Source of the DNA: Lunularia cruciata
Taxonomy: Eukaryota; Streptophyta; Marchantiopsida; Lunulariales; Lunulariaceae
Assembly (NCBI GenBank): GCA_948567375.1
Contig: OX419757.1
Span: forward strand, 35,650,001 to 35,714,000
Direction: 5' to 3'
DNA: 64,000 nucleotides
Shown: positions 22,855 through 34,825 of the stretch, piece after piece
How the letters are laid out: each line of letters begins with the position of its first letter
How positions within the stretch are numbered: position 1 is the first letter of the stretch
The notes under the pieces: model-generated
The model's input: only the letters and a program-made list of their open reading frames with translations
Told to the model about the DNA's origin: nothing
Databases searched by the model: none
Position numbers and translations under genes: made by a program

Positions 22855-22927
22855 TACTACTACAGTGAAAGAAGGCGACCGCGTAGGAAAAAAGAAGGAT
22901 GGGAAGACCCCATCTACTACTACAGTG
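22855..22927. mobile_element. Short 47-bp insertion with 13-bp target-site duplication
   Basis: TACTACTACAGTG occurs at 22,855-22,867 and again at 22,915-22,927, exactly flanking a 47-bp segment (22,868-22,914). The segment contains GGCGACCGCGTAGGAAAA and AAGGATGGGAAGACCCCATC. The same core sits at 43,516-43,573 within a different 14-bp duplication. Read on the minus strand the insert ends in GCCTTCTTT next to the duplication. GATGGG/CCCATC forms a small hairpin. No coding capacity. Confidence 0.75.
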
Positions 22928-22959
22928 GAACTATCGATAATCCGCATAGTCGATCCGAC

Positions 22960-24660
22960 ACGTGGGACCTCGGGTTACATAAAGGGGCACAGATCGGGAG
23001 AATTCCGGTTCGGGTGGAGTTGGGCCACTTTGGATTGATGAACGGAGTCGTCACTTGGGGTTGGGATCTAGGGGTAAAGGGTTAAAAGGCCAAAAGGCTA
23101 AATAGTATCGACTCCAAAAGAGAAGGAAACAAAGGTACCAACAAGTGTAAAAGGGGATAACTAGCACGGGGTCTAAAGAAAAAGAGCTAAACTCGGAGGC
23201 AGAACTAGAGCCCTTTCCAAACAGATTTATTTTATCTGAAATAGATAAAATAATTTACAATTGAACCAGAGCACCAAGAAGTGCTAAAGGAGGTATTAAG
23301 CACAAGGTTCAAAGAAAAAGTGCTAAAATCAAAGGGAGAACTGCTGCCGTTGCAAAACAAGGAAGAAGAAACAAAATAATCTGAACTATGTGATATAGAT
23401 ACTCCAAAGGTATATCTGGCATATGAAAAAGGAGTGTCCTAGACCTGATGGGAGCTCCTACAGCTACTACCCATCTATGAAGATCCAAAGCCTTAGAGTA
23501 TTATAAATTGATGGAGACTCTATGTGTTAAATTAGAGATGAGGATGAATGGAAAGATAGTCAAAGCTCCTTTCCTCCTTCCCTTTGTAGGGAACTTTGTG
23601 TTGCATATCTAAAGGGACCATTGAATTGGTGGTAAAGATGCACAAAATCTTTATAACAAAAGGTAAGAAGGTAATGGAGGATAGCTATAGTGCATAATGA
23701 TCTTCCTTCCTTCTTGTGATAATAATCACTATAGTTCTGTCCTAAATGCTTGCTCATGCCAATGACTCTACTTATAGGGGATTTGTGACGACCACATCAA
23801 ACAACTATGTTTGATGTTTATGAATGCGACTATGTTAGCACTTATCTACCAAGGATGTGGTTCAATAGATCCAAGCACCACTCAATTTGTACCTAGAGCC
23901 AAGTAGATAATAGGATCTATACCATTAAATCTCGGATGACATCATGAAATCTAGTGTACTCTCCACCTACTGCACATTGTAAAAATATGTAGACCACTTG
24001 TGTCATATGTAGAACAACAAGCACATTGGTTTGGGAGCCCTAGAAGTGCTAAATGCTTTACACCCAAATGTAAGCAAAGTAACATAGTAAAAAAGAAAAA
24101 AATCCTCTATCAAAGGGGAGGTATGGAGCCAAGTTCCGAAGCCTTTCCCTTGCTAGAGAAGATGTTAGCTCTATTATGTAAAGGCACATTAGTAAGAATG
24201 ATGGTAAATTTGTGAGTGTGCATATGCTCATTGAGATCTACTTGAATCTTTTTAGAGTCTAATGATACAAAGTCAATAAATATAGGGATTGATATGAATA
24301 CATGGATTTGTAGTAGATCATGGGCATATGACTAAAAGTCCTTAAAAAACACATGTTTTGGAAATCATAAGTGCTTTAATCCACTATCATGATATGTTTT
24401 TGCAAAAATAGGCAACCATGGTATAAGGACCTATTGTTTTGCTAATAGGAGAGCCATTATAGCCCATGTTGCTAAAGCTTTTGGGACAATAGTCTCTTGC
24501 AATATGAGACCGCATCTTTCCATGACATATGGTACCATCAAAATTATTTAGGGTTAATAATGGATTGCTCGATTTGAATTTGAACCCTAAACATTTGAGA
24601 GGGAATCCACTAGAGGCTCACATGAATATGACAAAGAGCTATCAATCTTTTACTTGAGCA
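22960..24660. other. Decayed repeat sequence, possibly LTR-like
   Basis: No gene. Two related units of about 60 bp (23,137-23,193 and 23,271-23,330) share ACCAA.AAGTG and AAAGAAAAAG.GCTAAA. The stretch around 23,440-23,580 weakly resembles 44,245-44,390 next to element D (CTCCTACAGC, then a CCCATCTA/CCCGTCTA block, then AGCTCCTTTCCTC/AGCTCCTCTCCTC), so it may be an old LTR of that family. From 23.9 to 24.66 kb I see nothing. Confidence 0.35.
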
Positions 24661-24849
24661 CTCATTTCTTTATGAGCTCTCAATTTCTCTTTGCTTGAGC
24701 TTTCCATTTCTTAATATCAATTTCTCTTCTTTATCTTTTAGTGTTGCCATGAGATTATTGAGTTCTTTTTTGATTTGATTTCTCCATGGGGGAGTTGTTT
24801 TCTCAATTTCTCCTCTTTTAGGGTACCTTATTATTTCTCTTCTTACGAG

Positions 24850-26113
24850 GATGAGTATTTTCTTCAAAATGAAAATGAAGAGGGAGATCACGATACACTA
24901 AAACTATTGCTTATGTGGTGGGAGTATGCATATTCTCATATGGACTTAGAACCAAGAGTTACATATCCTTGTAGTAGGGAAATTGTAATTAAATTTTTCA
25001 AAGGTCTAGATTACTAACTAGAATAGTGTTGAGTTTTTCCCATAGCAGTAGATCTTATAAAGGATCACAAAGTATTTAAGAAGAACTATAGGTGGGAGCA
25101 AAAATCTATGTGGATCCAAGTAGCTTTGGCTCTTGATGGATTTGAGCATCACAATAATGGGGCATGTGTTGCAAGAGGGTTAAATATTTGGGGCATTAGT
25201 GTAGATTCAACCATTTCTTTTATTGATGGATTCATGACTGCCATATAAAGCGTTATGTGAAGTCAAGTGGCATGGAGAGAGAAGACAAAAGAAGGAGGAT
25301 ATCTATGGCTTTTGCACAAAAAGGTTCCCTTGGTTGTGTAGGTTTGGTAGATGGGACATTATTTCCTCTTGCAGCTTGACTCACAATGAATTGAGAGATA
25401 TATTTTAGTAGGAAATGCTCTTATTCAGTAAGTAGGAAAGTGATTTGTGATGATAAAAGATAAACTATTCATTTTACATGAGGTAAGTGAATAGATGTTT
25501 CAATATGAAATTTTGTTCTTTAATTCAAGTTGTGAGCAATGGATTGACGTTTTAATGTTGATATTTTATTAACTTGCAGGAATGCCCAGGTCATGACATG
25601 ACATGACTTGTTTAAAAAAGTCACCATTGGAGAATGATTTGAACTAAAGAGGAGATTTTAGTTTTGAAGCCAAAGAATATCTTTTAGGTGATACTTGTTA
25701 TGTCCCAATGCACCACCTAGTCCCAGCCTTCAAGCAAGTCTGATTTGATTACAAAAAAGAATTCAATAAATATTTAGTAAAGACCCAAATGATAAATGAG
25801 TATTGTATAGGAGTATTGTAAGCTAGATTGCACTCACTCCAAGAGTTGAGAGTGCATCTTAAAGATAAAAGTGGAAATGCATTTTTGTTGAAGTGGGTTA
25901 GTGTTTATATTATTTTTACACAACTTTTGTATAGGTAGATTGGATGTTTGGGTAGAAGATGATGGTGGTTTTATTGAGGAAACTGAACTAGATATAGAAA
26001 ATTCTTTAAATGGAGTGGAGCTTGATAGAGAGGAAAGGAAGTCAAGGGTGATGCAACATTGCCTTGCTTATCATCAAGAGGAAGACAAAGAGGAACATGT
26101 TACTCCAATATGA
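24850..26113 (+). pseudogene. PIF/Harbinger-type transposase pseudogene
   Basis: Broken remnants in order: an N-terminal piece (24,890-25,015), a helix-turn-helix-like region (FKKNYRWEQKSMWIQVALAL near 25,080), the first catalytic Asp in GLVDGTLFPL (25,341-25,370), GDTCYVPMHHLVPAF (about 25,688-25,733), the Glu region NEYCIGVL with LHSLQELRVHL after it (about 25,795-25,860), and a C-terminal frame from about 25,905 containing LHNFCIGRLDVWVEDDG. This order matches plant Harbinger/HARBI1-like DDE transposases, which cut and paste at TA-rich trinucleotides. At least eight stops and frame changes inactivate it. A DDE-interrupting stretch ending in TTGCAG near 25,580 could be an intron. I could not find terminal inverted repeats or the Myb-like partner gene. 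Confidence 0.75.
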
Positions 26114-26699
26114 AAAAATATCCTTTAAATTTTGTTATTTTTCATATTCATATGCATGCACTATTGTCTTGTCTTAGGCTTTATGTATTGTCTCATGTAT
26201 TAATATGTGTCATATATGCACAATACATATATTCCAATTTATCATGCACCATGCATCAACAATTTGGATCAAGATGCACGGGGTTGGTGTTGGGCTAAAC
26301 CTTGGGTCTCATTGATACAAGGCTAAATTGGATGTTGCCAAGTGCTTCTAGTTGGCACCAAAATGGTTTGTGATGCCTCACAAAGGCACCGATTGGTGCT
26401 TCCCATATGCTTGGTTAGCTTTGTTGCTTGGTGATTGTTACTTTTAGTTAGTGAGGTAGGCACCTATGGGCATTGGGTATATTGCAAAGTGTTGTGCTAC
26501 ATGTTGGCATTGGTTGCCAATGGTTGTTGCTATCAATTGTAAGAATTCAAATGTCTTCAAATAAAAGAATGGATTTTGAATGTTCACCATTTAGGTTTTT
26601 GTTGGATGAGAATCAATTTCAAACTCAACTGAAAGGAGTAAGTTTGGATGGAAGCTAGTATATAAACTTCACGTGAACTCATTATGAAAATTAGTCATT

Positions 26700-26960
26700 G
26701 GAAAGTGCATTTTTCAAGAGAGGTAATTTTCATAAAGAGAGTGCATTTTGCAAGCAAGAGAGCATTTTGCAAGTAGAGAGTACTTTGTAGGAGAGAGGAG
26801 TGAGGAAGAGAGTGCAATACACAGGACTAGACTTTTTCAAGCATGCATAGAGTATTTTGCAAGAGAGAGAAGTGAGGAAGGGAGAGAGTATTTCATAAGA
26901 GAGGAGTGAGTTCAAATTGTTTTGAAGATGAGAGTGCAAAAGCCAAAATAGAAATTTGGG
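26700..26960 (+). repeat. Purine-rich degenerate repeat
   Basis: Variants of GAGAGTGCATTTTGCAAG and GAGAGGAGTGAGGAAG recur about six times without regular spacing. No coding capacity. Confidence 0.5.
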
Positions 26961-27509
26961 GTTATCAAAAGATTGTTGATGGCAAGGACACGACCAATAT
27001 GTAGGAAGGAGATTGGCATATTGGATTCCACTCAATTGCAGATAGGATGACCTTCATCAAATTTTCTGAGATGGATAAAAACTACGTTCAATTATCAATT
27101 GCTACAATCAAGGAGGTGGATCTTGATGTTCTATGCTTGAAGATAACACTTAGTTCACATTACCTCATCTAGAGGTAAGAGCTTTACTGTCTATTTTGTT
27201 TTTTTGAATTTATATTCATTTTTTATTGTTATTACTTATGTTTTCTTACCAATGCAATCCTTAATACTCCTTCCTCTTCCCAAGCACCCCCAATGCTGCT
27301 TGGTGACCCCCAACAATGACCCACTCTTAAACCTTGTACCCCAATGTCTTTGGATGCCGCCTAATGGCATCTGATCCCTTTACATTGTACACCAGCATTG
27401 GCATGCATTTGGTGCATATAACCTATACTCCAACATTGCACTACATCATCCCATGTATGTGTACTAACTTCCTATTTGTTTTTGCAAGTTTCTTGCATGT
27501 AGAGTTTAT

Positions 27510-28085
27510 GTGGTCTTGAGGCAAGAGTACTTTTACTTTAGGGAGAGGCCATTTCAGTTAATTGTAGAAGCAATTTATGATGCACTTGCAATGCCAAGAG
27601 GAAGGAGGACAATGCATTACACAACAATTTTGAATTGGTTCATACAAAGAGATTGCAAAGAATTATTTAGCAAGGCAATACGTATATCCTACATTTAGGC
27701 CATTTTCTCAAATAATGAGTGCACTCATTGCAACAACCAATTGACCTAAGATTGTACATGGACATTTTGTTCTCAACACCAAGACACAATTGAGGAGATT
27801 TTGAGTGGAGGACAATGATTGGGATGAGTTAGCTTTTTGAGCCATTATGACTAAGGTTGGGAGTTTGCAGGACCAATTGAGGCATCCTAATGAGCATAGT
27901 TCAAGGTCACCTTTCTTGGGCAGCAGATCCTCTCTCACCTTTTTGTGGAGAGAGGATATATTCATGAGGAGGAAGTGTTCTACCTTAGTGATGGAGAGGA
28001 AGAGACCTTAAACTATGAAGATGATGGTGATGTTGAGGATGGCTAGGATAAGTGCAAGTAAGGTGCTTATGATGGAGAGAATGAA
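27510..28085 (+). pseudogene. Transposon-like ORF remnant with acidic tail
   Basis: A frame at 27,510-27,698 (containing PFQLIVEAIYDALAMPRGRR) is followed, after stops, by a piece ending in an Asp/Glu-rich tail (about 27,960-28,080). This resembles structural ORFs of plant retroelements in general character, but no diagnostic motif is visible. Identity is uncertain. Confidence 0.25.
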
Positions 28086-28408
28086 GGAAAAGATGATGAA
28101 TGACTAACTTTAGTTGAGTTTTGGTGTACTTTACATGTTTTCTCTGATGGAAAACATACAAGATATTTATTCTATACACCTTTATTGGATTTAATAAATG
28201 AAATTATATTACATATAATTTAGATTAATCAATGAAATTTTAGTTAGGTTGAATTGATGGATAAACATTTGATGGATGACTATATGATACTATTCTTCAA
28301 AGGTGTTCAACCCATTTGTGTTGAGACACCTGCATTACCAATAGTGAAGTCAAGGAGGTGAAAGGTCACCTTAGAGAGTTCTCGGTCCATGTCCATCTCT
28401 TAAGATTG

Positions 28409-28480
28409 CCTCTTCTTCTTCTTCTTCCCTCTTTCCATCCCTAGAGAGTGCTTCTTCCTCCTCTTCTTCCCTTTGGTAAG
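28409..28480 (+). repeat. CTT-rich microsatellite
   Basis: A run of CTT/CTC units (TCTTCTTCTTCTTCTTCC and a second, impure run about 40 bases on). Confidence 0.7.
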
Positions 28481-28539
28481 CCTCTCTTCACCTTCTTGAT
28501 CTCCACTTCCAACCTTTTCCAATGACATACAACATGTAT

Positions 28540-28900
28540 TAGAGGGGCAAAGGAGCAAAAAAGACACGTTGTTGAGTGTGAGTGTAGATTGGATAGCTTA
28601 GAGGTGTGGGATATATTACTATTTGAGAGAAATAGGCTCCTTTATGAGTGAGAGGATACTCTTGTTGCAAAGGAGGATTTGCATTTGACCTTTGCTAGGA
28701 TACAGATGGAGAGAGAGAAGAGGTTGGCTGACTTGGACTTGGATATTCTAGGTGTTGTAACCATGGCTAAGGGTTATAGGATCCAATTATGTTCATATGG
28801 CAGACAGTTATCATTTGCTATGGAGAGGTTAGAGAGTGAAAATGTTTGGGTAGACAAGAGTGAGAGTTGTCTAGCTAAGTTATCTAGTGGCCAATTTTAG
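28540..28900 (+). pseudogene. Coiled-coil-like ORF remnant
   Basis: A frame with one stop encodes charged helical sequence (around FARIQMEREKRLADLDLDIL). It looks like the coiled-coil part of a plant retroelement structural ORF. No other motif is seen. Confidence 0.25.
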
Positions 28901-30143
28901 ATCTAGAGTCCGTGTGATAGCTCATTAGTCTTGCATTCTATTGACTAAGGAGACCCAAACTAATGCCATGCATTCTTTCTCCAATAGCATTTTGATTGAG
29001 AAGACCTAGACTGATTTCATGGAGAGGCTCCATCTTTTAGGAGAGTATATTCCTTGTATTCTCTTCCCATGATTCTTATGGAAGAAGATTATTGTTGTGG
29101 ATGTTACTTGTTTAGCCTTAGTATGGCAGCATACATACTATGGTTATTGGGTGCGGGAGAGATTTACCATAAGTCACTGATGGTGCACTCACAAGCAGTT
29201 TGGTCATGTAGAGTGGGTAGCACATCCGGGTGTTACACTTTTATAGTTCTATTTGTTGCATTTTGAGGTTATTTTGTAGATAGAGCTTCAAAAAGTTGAT
29301 GTTGAGCTTTTGGTACAAAGCATGTGGCAATGGTCCATTCTTAATAAGGGGGTTCATACCAGGTCTTGGCTCATGGCCTATTTGAGTTTGGCTTTGTGCC
29401 AATGTTTAGAAAGATGAGTTCAAAGGACTTAGAGCTAGATCATATGAGCATCTCACTTCATTAGGTTTGCATCTTCTCTATCTTCTAATCCTAGATAGCT
29501 ATGCAATTTCATATTGTAAGAATTATCCACATGGTGTGATCCATGATCCTTCCTTCCATCCTTATAATGCAGAGCAATCATCATACACATGGTCATACCT
29601 TGATCATAGCTTTGGATAGATTTGTCCATGATGATCATGTTGTTGTTACTTGGGTTCAAGAGGAGTGGACTATTGGTTGATTGAGTTTTTATAGTAGCAA
29701 TCCATATGTCCTTTTGGTTGCTTCTATCAAGGCCTGACCCTTGGATGAGAGAGAGTGGAGTCTATGGTGGTCCCTAAGCTCATTTAGGATTCCACATGAT
29801 CTATATCAACGATGACTTGAGGATGCAATTGCATGCAGACTTCAGGCTGAAGCAACTATAGCTCCTACTTCAACTTTAGCTCTAGAGCTAGTAACATGTA
29901 GTGACTAGCTCTCCACGTGTATATAAATTTTCACTATGATACAATATATACATATGTATATAGATTTTCCACTTACTACACTCTCATAGTTGGTGCTCAT
30001 GTGGATGTGAATCTTGTGCTCATGTGTAAACTCTTATGGACTAACTTAATTATACACCAAGAAGTATTATACAACCATTATACACCATGGAGCAAAGTGC
30101 AAGTTCCTACTACACTAGTCAAGCGCCATCAAGCACCTTTCCA

Positions 30144-30293
30144 AGGTTTGATCAAGCACTAACAAGCACCAATGTACACCTTTTTGAGGTTTGATCAGGC
30201 GCTAACAAGCACCAATGTACACCTTTTTGAGGTTTGATTGGTGCCTTTTTGAGGTTTGCTTGGGCATCATTGAGCTCCAATGTGTGCCTTTTC
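30144..30293 (+). repeat. 43-bp minisatellite
   Basis: Units beginning AGGTTTGATCA at 30,144 and 30,187 are nearly identical over 43 bp and contain CTAACAAGCACCAATGTACA. A shortened unit at 30,230 and a diverged one at 30,252 follow. Confidence 0.8.
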
Positions 30294-30385
30294 AGGTTTT
30301 GTCATCTCAAGCACTTATAAGCAATCAATCATGCAATAAAGTACATTACACCATAGGTGATCAAGAAAGTGCACACAAAATTTAT

Positions 30386-30960
30386 TTATGAACATTGAAC
30401 ATTATATGGAAGTGCCTTCATTGGTATCATTTTCAATGTCATTGGAGAAATATGAGTTGGGTAGAGTGTGTTTTGGCTTGCAACTAAAATGGGAAATACA
30501 AGGCTTGTTTTCCTTATCATCTTGAACAAGAACTTTAAAATATTGATTATTTTCTCTAAAAAATTTCCTCCTTGAAAGAGGCTCATTTTGATTTTCATGT
30601 GTGCACTTGGACCCTAAACTCATCTTGTACCTATGCTTATCTGTTCTAGTTTTCCTCCTACATCACTCAATTTCTTCTCAATTTATATCTTCATTTTCTT
30701 AGTCTTTGATTGGACAGGCTCAACTTTGATTTTCATCAAAGTCCTCTTTCTTTCCTTATGTTAGTGGCTTCTAATTCAACAAGATATAACCTCTTCCTAG
30801 ATTCTTTATTGTTAACCTTCAGCCTGGTGATCATTGCTAAATCAGGAGAAAAAGACATGCTTGGAGATAGTCTTGATACCTCCTTTACAACAATGCATTT
30901 TTTTCCTCTTTGGGTCATGTTCTCCTTCCTTGTCGGTGAAAGTTCCTCCAACCCATCCCC
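30386..30960 (-). pseudogene. Minus-strand retroelement structural ORF remnant
   Basis: Minus-strand frames at 30,951-30,736 and 30,623-30,402 encode Lys/Glu-rich sequence that reads more like protein than the plus-strand frames. This could be gag-like debris of another element. No zinc knuckle or protease motif. Confidence 0.2.
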
Positions 30961-31741
30961 TATTGCGACCAGTGGAGGTGGTGCAATGATAAGTGACTCT
31001 TCTAATGGACCTTCTCATATTCCATTTTCCAAGCCCTCCATATAAACATTAGCTAAACCCTCCACCTCTTGGGCATAAGTTGAGAAGCACAACCTTTGGA
31101 GGAGAGAGGAATTGAATGCCCAAGTAATATGGTTTCTTCAAACTTTGGAAACTCCTCTGCTCCATGGACTATACCTTTGCGTGAATTGGAGTTGCAAAGC
31201 CCTTAACTTACCATGGAAGATAGTGTAATGTTTGCTTGATTCTAGAACATGGCCTGATTCTAGCAAAATAAGGATACATTCCTTTTAATTTTCCATCTAT
31301 GGTTGTGGTACCCGCAATTTTCATTTTTTATGAGTTTTAAAGAAGAAGTATATTGTTGAAGCTGAATAACAGCCTAATGAAGAAGAAAAGAGAAGAATCT
31401 GGTGTAAGGAGTAGACCCAAAAAGTCAAATTTGTGTTAGAGTTAGAAACACTTGGTTTGGACTTACAAGATGATAGACTCAAAATAAGGTTACTTTGCAT
31501 CAAGATACTCAACACAACCTGCTCTGAAGAACCTATAACAACTTTTCCTTGGGCCTAGCAAATCAAGAAAGTTTGGGTAAATAAATGGCTACTTTGTGAT
31601 CAAGATGACATTGAGAGTGACAAAAAACAACATAGAATCTGTGAGTGTGAATTGGAGAACGACTAAAGAATGACTGTGCAATGAAATACTATAAGATTAA
31701 GAATTTTTCAAGGAAGTTCTGAAATGTCACAATGATATCCT

Positions 31742-34032
31742 ATGCCTCTCACTAGTTGTCTAAAAGGAGTTAGAATCTTGGGCTTTGGAGAGGGTTTGAT
31801 CTTTCAAAGACCAAGGTTTAGGAAACACATGATGGGAGCAAAGGGAAGCAAGCAGAGCTCTTCACTTTTGGTGAGGAGTTTGGCAATTCAGAGATTAGAT
31901 GTAATGGCAAGGATGGAGTCTTGAGCAGACTTTGGATCACCTTTGGCATGGAAATGGAACTTCAGTTTTCTAGGGATTATGGCAAAAATCATTGCTAGTA
32001 ATTGTGAAGATGGTCCTAAGGCAGGAGGGAAGAGAGGAAATCCGGCTTGATGGATTGAGTCCAATTGGAGATTGGTCTTGGGAAGAAAAGCAGGAGGAGT
32101 AGGAGGAGTCACCTTCTATTAGAAGTATGATCCTTTGGAAGAGATTGTAGAGTTGAGGAATTCTTTCAAAGCTCCCCACACTAAGAATGCGTACAAGGTG
32201 CATATTATAAAGACCCAATAAGAAGAGGTATAGTTAGAGCTCTAATGGCAATGTTTAAGCCAGAGCATACCACTTATGTTACAAAGTAGCAAGTTGTATT
32301 CTTTCACTATATGTTTGCAAGAGAAGTGGTGAATTGGGCAAAGTGCTTTAACCAAAGAGTAGGCTAGATGATGAATAGTTGGAGAATGGACATGCCATCC
32401 CATTACTTTGTACCCTTTGTAGCCCATTTCTATTTGGGATTGAACCTACTTAGCTTGGAGGAGAAAAGAAGGATAGTGTTGTACTTTCACCTTGATCTAT
32501 GTCAAGTTGCAGATGCGGATGAACAATATTACAAAAGCCGAGTCCGTGAAGGCGGTGTTTGCCAAGATAGGGTAGGAGAAGAAAGTGTTGGTAAGTATCC
32601 CAAGGCCAAGGAAGCAGGGTAAACCTAAAGAAGGAGTATTGCCAATTAAACCATGGAAGATGAGGAAGTTGAACCCAAAGCAAGAGATGGCAATAGTGAA
32701 CTTGTCATCGGATGAAGAATTGGAAGGAGAAGCCTAGTCTAAGTATGAATACTTGGGAGAAGAATAAGAAGAGCTCACGTTGCAGAGCAAGGAGTCTAGC
32801 AATGGAAGTGAAGGAGAGCTTAAAGTCTAGCAATTGGTGGAAGAAGGGGTTGAAGAAGATGATCAGGAATTCCATGCACAGATTGCACATATGGAAGAAG
32901 GAGATAGCCAATACGTGGTGTTGGCCAAGGTAGATACTCTTGAGGGAAGAGAAGAGGAGTTGGTCTTGGTGTTTCCAAGAGGAGCAAGATTGAAAAGGAG
33001 TTTGCAAGTCTAGGTCAAAGTGAATTGCAAGTAATGAAGTACTTGAGTGACAAAACCTTGGAGTTAAAGATGAAATTAACCCAAGGAGAGCGGGAAGCCA
33101 AAGAACTTTGAGTTGATGTTGAACTTTGAGTTGATGTTGTTCTTTGGAGAAAGAGCTTTGACAATTTGTAGGAGAATTTTGTGAAGCATAGCAATGAACT
33201 TGAACAACAAGCTGAAGAATTGGAGAATCAAAAGGTAGCATTTGGGAAGTAGAAGGGTGAATTTGCTAATGTGCAACTAGAGGCAATAAATTTGAAGGTA
33301 ATGGCGGTTGTGATGGAGCAAGAGATGAAGAGCTTGAGAAAAGTTGCAAAGGAGAAGGATAGGGCCTAGCAACATGAGTTGACAAAAAGAAATCAACAGG
33401 AGGAGAGGTTGCAAGGACTGATCAGAAGTGAGTGTACACAACTTGTCCAATACATGGAGGAGAAAGAAGCATTGCAAGCCAAATTTGAGGATGAGTTGAA
33501 GATGAATTGAAATGAGTTGGAAGTAGAGTGGAGTTGTGAAAAGATAGTTTAGAGGAGGATGTTGGACTCAATCAGAGAAAGTGTTGGGAGGATGAAGGTG
33601 ATATTGAGTACTGAAGCCAAAGTGAAGTTGGAAGAAGCAAGATTGCACATCTTGGAGTTGTTAGTGCAGGAGATGAGAAAGAGGAAAGCAAAGGATGTTG
33701 AGATGAAAAAATTGTTGATTTGCTTAAGAGAGAAGGTAGATAGAAAGATGTTAGAATTAGGAGACAATGTGAGTCTAAGGTTTGATTTAATGAGATCCAA
33801 ATTAGATGAGCTTGGGAGTAATGTAAAAGAAGGAACCCGATGTGAAGTAGTAGAGGTAGGAATGCAAGTCTCTTTGTGTGAGTTACTCAAGTTCAATAAA
33901 GAAGTTAGAGTAGAGAAGGAGAAGGTAGATAGTATAGTGATGACTTCAATTTCAGTTCAAATTGAAGATAGGATAGAAATAGAAGATGTTATAGTTGAAG
34001 CCAAAGTAGAGGTAGACATTGAATTGGATTAG
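31742..34032 (+). pseudogene. Coiled-coil ORF upstream of the LTR (element A)
   Basis: A domain with WAKCF and, further on, HYFVPFVAHFYLGLNLL (about 32,230-32,470) is followed by a long Glu/Lys-rich coiled coil that ends in the open frame 33,559-34,032 (157 codons, with KRKAKDVEMKKLLICLREKV). The same ORF is found in element B at 55,977-58,180. Plant Ty3 elements of the Athila/Tat group carry extra ORFs between pol and the 3' LTR, which is the likely origin. Function unknown. Stops and frameshifts interrupt it. Confidence 0.6.
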
Positions 34033-34091
34033 TAACAATTTTGAGATCTAAAGAGGCACATATATACAATTCCACTTCTTTATATGTGGAA

Positions 34092-34825
34092 TGTCATTTT
34101 GGATCTGCATGTTGGTAAAGTAATAGTTGAAATGATATTTAGTTACATACCTATCAAGTGCTTTGTCTATTTGAAGAAGACTTTGCAGTGTTATGTTGTT
34201 TAGTATTCATATTTTTGAAGTTGAGTAAAATAGAGTGTTGTAACTCGATGCTCATCATTTCAGCTTAATTTTGAGTTATTATGAGTGTTTAAAGAAGTTC
34301 AATTTGCAATCAATGAGTGTTGGATGTTGGATTATGTGGTACTAGTGTTTATTTGGTGTGTTTGATCTTGAGTGGAATGCAATCTAGGCAATGCCTTGAC
34401 TAATCTATGAGGAACTGTAGTGTTTGTAGTATTTTGCATTTGTGATCATAGTGTTGGATTGATGCAAAGCAATTTTGATTGAGGAAGTTGTGTCTTCAAT
34501 GGAGGGATGGAACACAATTCCAAGTCAAAGTCACTTTTTTGTGAAGTAGTCTTCTTTGTGAGAACTGAATCATCACAATCAAGATTAAATTGGAAAGAGT
34601 TTGAAGAATTGTGATTATGGGTGATGTTAATTTATGATAAGACTACAATCTAGTGCTTGTTATTCTCTTTTGGGTGTGGTTTCTACCAAAGAGACTAAAG
34701 AAGCAACCAAGAAGAACTGTTTGTTACTATTTACTTTGTATTTGATCATTTTTGACTAGTATCTTTATGGGAACAAATGATTACTTACTGATTACTGCAA
34801 AACTGATACTTGCTAGGTTGTCACA
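34092..34825 (+). repeat. LTR of element A
   Basis: Begins TGTCATTTTGGATCTGC and ends GTTGTCACA, and aligns throughout with 55,722-54,968 of element B. It is directly followed by a degenerate primer-binding site (34,826-34,855, TTTTTTGTGCCACTACCAAG). The exact start is uncertain because I see no clear polypurine tract. Confidence 0.65.

Noticed and set aside
22868-22914. Possible 5S rRNA-derived (Cassandra-type) element
   Set aside because: GGATGGG is shared with the 5S internal region by chance only; the other promoter boxes of 5S RNA are missing.
30710-31045. 111-codon plus-strand frame
   Set aside because: Probably the complement of a minus-strand structural ORF remnant; its Ser/Phe/Leu content is that of an antisense frame.
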